Assembly: GCA_015956445.1 (NCBI GenBank) | Contig: WIUZ02000018.1 | Coordinates: 124,001-188,000, forward strand | DNA from: Thelephora terrestris | Taxonomy: Eukaryota > Basidiomycota > Agaricomycetes > Thelephorales > Thelephoraceae | Length of the DNA: 64,000 bases | Direction of reading: 5' to 3' | Part shown: one piece after another, positions 60,476-64,000 of the stretch | How positions within the stretch are numbered: position 1 is the stretch's first letter | Layout of the letters: the number at the start of each line of letters is the position of its first letter | Position numbers and translations under genes: made by a program | Notes under the pieces: model-generated | The model's database searches: none | What the model was told of the DNA's origin: nothing | The model's input: only the letters and a program-made list of their open reading frames with translations

Positions 60476-60979
60476 GCTCAGGGCGGGCCGCCATGACAAC
60501 TTTCTGATCATTTGGGCCTGGTCCCACGGTCAGGTCTCACAGAAGACATGGCTACACCGAACATATAAGAATTCATTCGTAGTTTCTAGACCATAAAATT
60601 CTTCTGTTCAGCAGTTCTGCGATTGAGGATCACCATGTCCACCAAAGTGGCAGCATCGTCCATCAGAGCACGTGGTATAGCGCTCCAGAGACTCACCATC
60701 TAAGGTTGGCAATAGGCAGCCCCACCAAAGTGATCGTAAACGCTTACGTCAGCTCCCCCCCGCCAAAAACCTCTTTCGGATCGTTTCGACAACGATAAAT
60801 TTTACACGCCTGATATCATTCGTGTAGTGCGCGGGATGTACATTTTGGTTACTAGAGTACATGGCTGGCAGGTTTTTGTTGATAAATACTTGTAGGATAA
60901 GTGGCCGTGGATAGAATTCCGTGGTGTAATCCACAACAACAAAACATAACTGAAAACAACATGGAGAAACACAATTTCA
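60476..60979. other. 3' flank of the mobile-type gene
   Basis: About 500 bases without a gene; presumably the 3' UTR and terminal part of the element carrying the gene at 60980-64000. No terminal repeat could be paired because the other end is outside the window. Confidence 0.4.
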
Positions 60980-63900
60980 CTAGGCGTCACGACGGTAGAT
61001 GAATATACAAGCGAAGCGAGCACCGCTCATGAGGAGCTGTGACTCTGATTGGATGTTGTCGGGCTGCGGGACTCCTGAGGCGATCTGGCCGTCATGCCTC
61101 CACCACTTTCCGGATTGTTCACAAAACCGGATAGTGAAGTGGTTCTGACCGGCATAGATAATGGACCTTAGGCTGTAGCTAAGCCGTTGGGACGGAGAAT
61201 CGAATGTGAGGGCTAGCGAGGGTCCCACGGGAGAAGATTTCTCCCGTTCAAACCAAATCCAGGGTACATCCGGCATCTCCAAACATCTGACTTTGTTCTG
61301 ACCTTGGCAGCGAGAACATCTTGAATTCTGATGAAATGGATCTGTTTGGCATCGCTGGATGAAATTGTCCCATACAGTGTGAAGTGAGATTGGGATTTTG
61401 CGATCAAGTCCGGAGCCTGCTGCGAGGAGATAAGTTTCGCGTTCAGCCCGAGCTGATATCCCGCAGCCTGAACAGACAAGGCGTTGCTCAAGACACAGCC
61501 CCGCATCTTGACCGAAAATGACCTGAAGGATTCGGCTGGCCGAAGCTGAGACTGGTCCCCTCCTTGGAAACATCCGCGGATCCGTGCGGGATAATTGATC
61601 GCGGAAGCGGTCGCGATAGCGAGAGAACCACACGGCGTGGTCACGAGCATTGACCAGAGTATCTGTGAGGAGGATGAGGTGGTCAAAATTGTTGCCAAGT
61701 GGAGTATTCCAGTCCGGTGAGTGCCGGGTCCAGACATCGCGCCAGCCGACATACGACTGTTCGTAGATCGTCCAAAACGACATGAAGATGGCATCGTATG
61801 AGCAGGACCAATCTGCACTCGTCCATTCGCACCCGGCCCTATATCGTTGTGGCGACTGATATCCTGCCGCACGAGTGGGTGTTGGTGGAATGATGCCGAG
61901 CTCCACACCGTTGAACCAATGGTTGAGCCTTGCTTGTCCTCCATCTTCCTTTGCCTGCTGGCCAACTTCGTCACCTTCCGTGTCAGTATCTATATCTCCG
62001 TCCGAGACGTTGGCGTCCTCATCCTCCGAGTCAGGATCCCTGTCATCAAGGTCAACGCGTTCATCCTCTGAATTAGCGACAGAGTCCAGCAAGACGTCTT
62101 CAGGAAGAGTAAATTCTTTGACACTCCTGACCACGGAGTGACTTTTGTTGTCATGGCCAACCAAGGTAACGAGGTCACCGACACCGTCATCACTACCTTC
62201 GTCGGTTATGGGGTCGTCAACACCATCATCGTTGCTGTTGTCGCTGTGTACCATGGTGACAGGATCATCATCGCCGCTGTCATCCCCTTCCACGTCCGAC
62301 CCAGCAAAGGGGTCATCGTCACCGTTCGGTTCCTCTGCATCTGTGGGATCTCTGAGACACATACATTTATACATGCTGCATATACGCACCTTTGAGTTTT
62401 TGGTGCGCTACACCATGAAGGTGTCTCCGAACTGCTCGAATCATGGCCACCCAGGCAATCGCCTTGCGGAATCCATGAAATCCTTTTGGGATGTTGACAT
62501 CTCTACCAATGTGCCTATGCCACGAAAGTTGGTCCTTGATTCGCACGACTCTATCACCATCAACAGTCATCTTCTTCAACTTCTTGAGGCTGAGGATTGG
62601 CTTGAATTCATTAAGCTTGGCCATCCGGTGATCGGTTCGCTCCTTGCGTCTATCTGCTGCAGCACGCTTCTCCTTGGCATTCTTGGCATCTTCCTGTGCC
62701 TGTGAGAGGAGGAAACCTCGGTATGCCTTGCTCTCGTCCTGTTCTCGTGCCATACCTCGAAGATAATGTCTACCCTCCGGGGAAAGCTTTGACATGTAGT
62801 CCACAACCCCAGGATTGAGCCTAAGTTTTCGATAAATGCTCTCACTTGATGTGTCAATCAAAAAAGGCTTACCTGGACATCAATTTCATGTTAACCATAT
62901 TGAATGTTATGTTAGGGAAGGCGCGGTACTCTCGTCGGAGAACACCGAGTACACCCTCATTGAGATCATTGGCTGGGTGCCTGAAGGCGATGCGACGTTG
63001 CTCCGGGGTTGCTTCTGTGACCTTGGGGTCGTCACAGATGTCTCGGGTAAAATCCTGCCACGTCTCGAGTGCACCTTTGAAGAAGGCAATCAGAATTTCC
63101 CGTAGATGTGGTAATGAATCCTTGTTGGCTCGAATAATATTGATAGCATCCTCGTTATCCCATGGCTCCCCGTACAGGGTCCCAACCCTATGTGAAGCGG
63201 TCTGCTCGAGCAACAGATCAGGGTCATCGATCACGGCGCCCATGTGTTGTTTGATGCGATCGTAGTCTGGACCGAGGTCCAACCCGTTCAACGACGCGAC
63301 GTTCGGTGTGCGGATGCGCTGAGCAAACGGAATGCTGATCACCTGGGAATAAAGAGACATCGCTGCAAGTTCGGTGAGGGTAGGAGGGTCATTGAGGCCA
63401 GCTTCCACATTCCGTTCAAGGTGATTGAGTTCGTTGCTGAGGGCCTTCGAGTCTGCTACCTTCCTTAAGAAGGCAAGATAAAGGTCTCGGTGGTGAAGAA
63501 TTTCTGTTGCAGCGAAGCCGTGAGTCTGATAACGGTTGTTACTTGTGTCCGGGAATTGGATCGGCCGTGAAGTCTTGAGGAAGTCGATTGAGAAGGCTCG
63601 AAACCGTTCCTGGTGCCCCTTCTTCGTCTCCCTATGCTTAACCAGTGAGCCCAGAAGCCCTGTCAACTTCGCCCCTCCCCTATCTCCAGATTCAACTAAG
63701 GCGTCCTCTGGAAGCGAGCCAGAATTTGCGGCAATGGCCTTGAACTTGCTCATCAACGCAATCGGTGTCATTCCATCGCCGGTTTCCTTCCACCAACTTG
63801 CCATCCTGTCTACCCCGCCTTTCATTGCGTTCAAATCTTTGTGCATAGCGCATCCAGACCACACCCAGTAGTCCACCAATGCCTTCTCCTCAGGTGACAG

Positions 63901-64000
63901 CCGCTCGTACACTCGTTCGCCAAGACAAATCTGCGCCTCGCGGATTAACCTCTTCGCAAAGGAAAGCTGCTCATCGAGTGAAAAATTGAGGTATTTTTCG
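60980..64000 (-). CDS. Transposase-like / acidic linker / USP-like protease fusion, 5' end off the right edge
   Basis: The frame enters at the right edge and runs to 60980 through two small introns (about 62863-62815 and 62387-62339). Both joins keep phase, so all parts form one protein of >=970 visible residues. Part 1 has YWVWSGCAMHKDLNAMKGGV, FPDTSNNRYQTHGFAATEIL, LTELAAMSLYSQVISIPFAQ, GTLYGEPWDNEDAI and ANDLNEGVLGVLRREYRAFP, a family greatly expanded in Agaricomycetes that I infer to be transposase-like (RNase-H-like acidic motifs). Next come a charged helical region and a ~130-residue D/E/S linker. Part 2 has a USP cysteine box (WTSADWSCSYDAIFMSFW), two CxxC pairs (CSGCG; CSRCQ) as in USP zinc fingers, PDVPWIWFERE, and a histidine box (GQNHFTIRFCEQSGKWWRHDG-like) as in USP 'GHY...W..FDD'. 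That fits a ubiquitin-protease fold. No internal stop or frameshift was seen. Confidence 0.65.

Overview
This window is nuclear DNA of a filamentous basidiomycete, most likely an Agaricomycete. The genes are broken by many phase-conserved introns of about 45-80 bp with GT...AG ends. The protein families also fit: a Plavaka transposase, a DUF6532-type protein, a basidiomycete F-box protein, a NACHT/NLR fragment, a G-alpha subunit with divergent ends, and a Spo22/Zip4 meiosis protein. I cannot name the genus. Gene structures were assembled by hand from reading frames and splice signals, so exon borders may be off by a base or two.

Layout. 0-12.4 kb is accessory and transposon-rich: an NLR C-terminal fragment cut by the left edge, an apparently intact Plavaka transposase gene (minus), and a DUF6532-type gene (plus) that has received two copies of one 2.39-kb LTR-like element. 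Each copy has its own 5-bp target duplication, and each carries the same four-exon antisense gene for a coiled-coil protein. 12.4-25 kb is core: an F-box protein, a GPALPP-motif/DUF3752 protein and an adenosine-deaminase-like (N6-mAMP deaminase type) gene transcribed divergently, a G-protein alpha subunit, and an unrecognised Ser/Pro-rich protein. 25-33 kb is nearly gene-free but holds a ~1-kb TA-flanked inverted-repeat element and faint coding relics. 33-41 kb has the chitin synthase export chaperone Chs7 (with a probable GC-AG intron) and a PHO80/PCL-like cyclin. 41-48 kb has no gene I can support. 48-60 kb is core again: SPO22/ZIP4, mitochondrial phosphatidylserine decarboxylase, and the small-subunit processome WD40 protein Utp18. 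61-64 kb, running off the right edge, is a large gene of an Agaricomycete-expanded family in which a transposase-like region, an acidic linker and a USP-type (deubiquitinase-like) protease domain appear to form one protein.

The core genes are ordinary single-copy housekeeping or development genes (ribosome biogenesis, phospholipid synthesis, chitin synthase trafficking, meiosis, cell cycle, signalling). They are unrelated in pathway and do not form a cluster. The biologically unusual material is the LTR-borne spliced antisense gene and the transposase-like/USP-like fusion.
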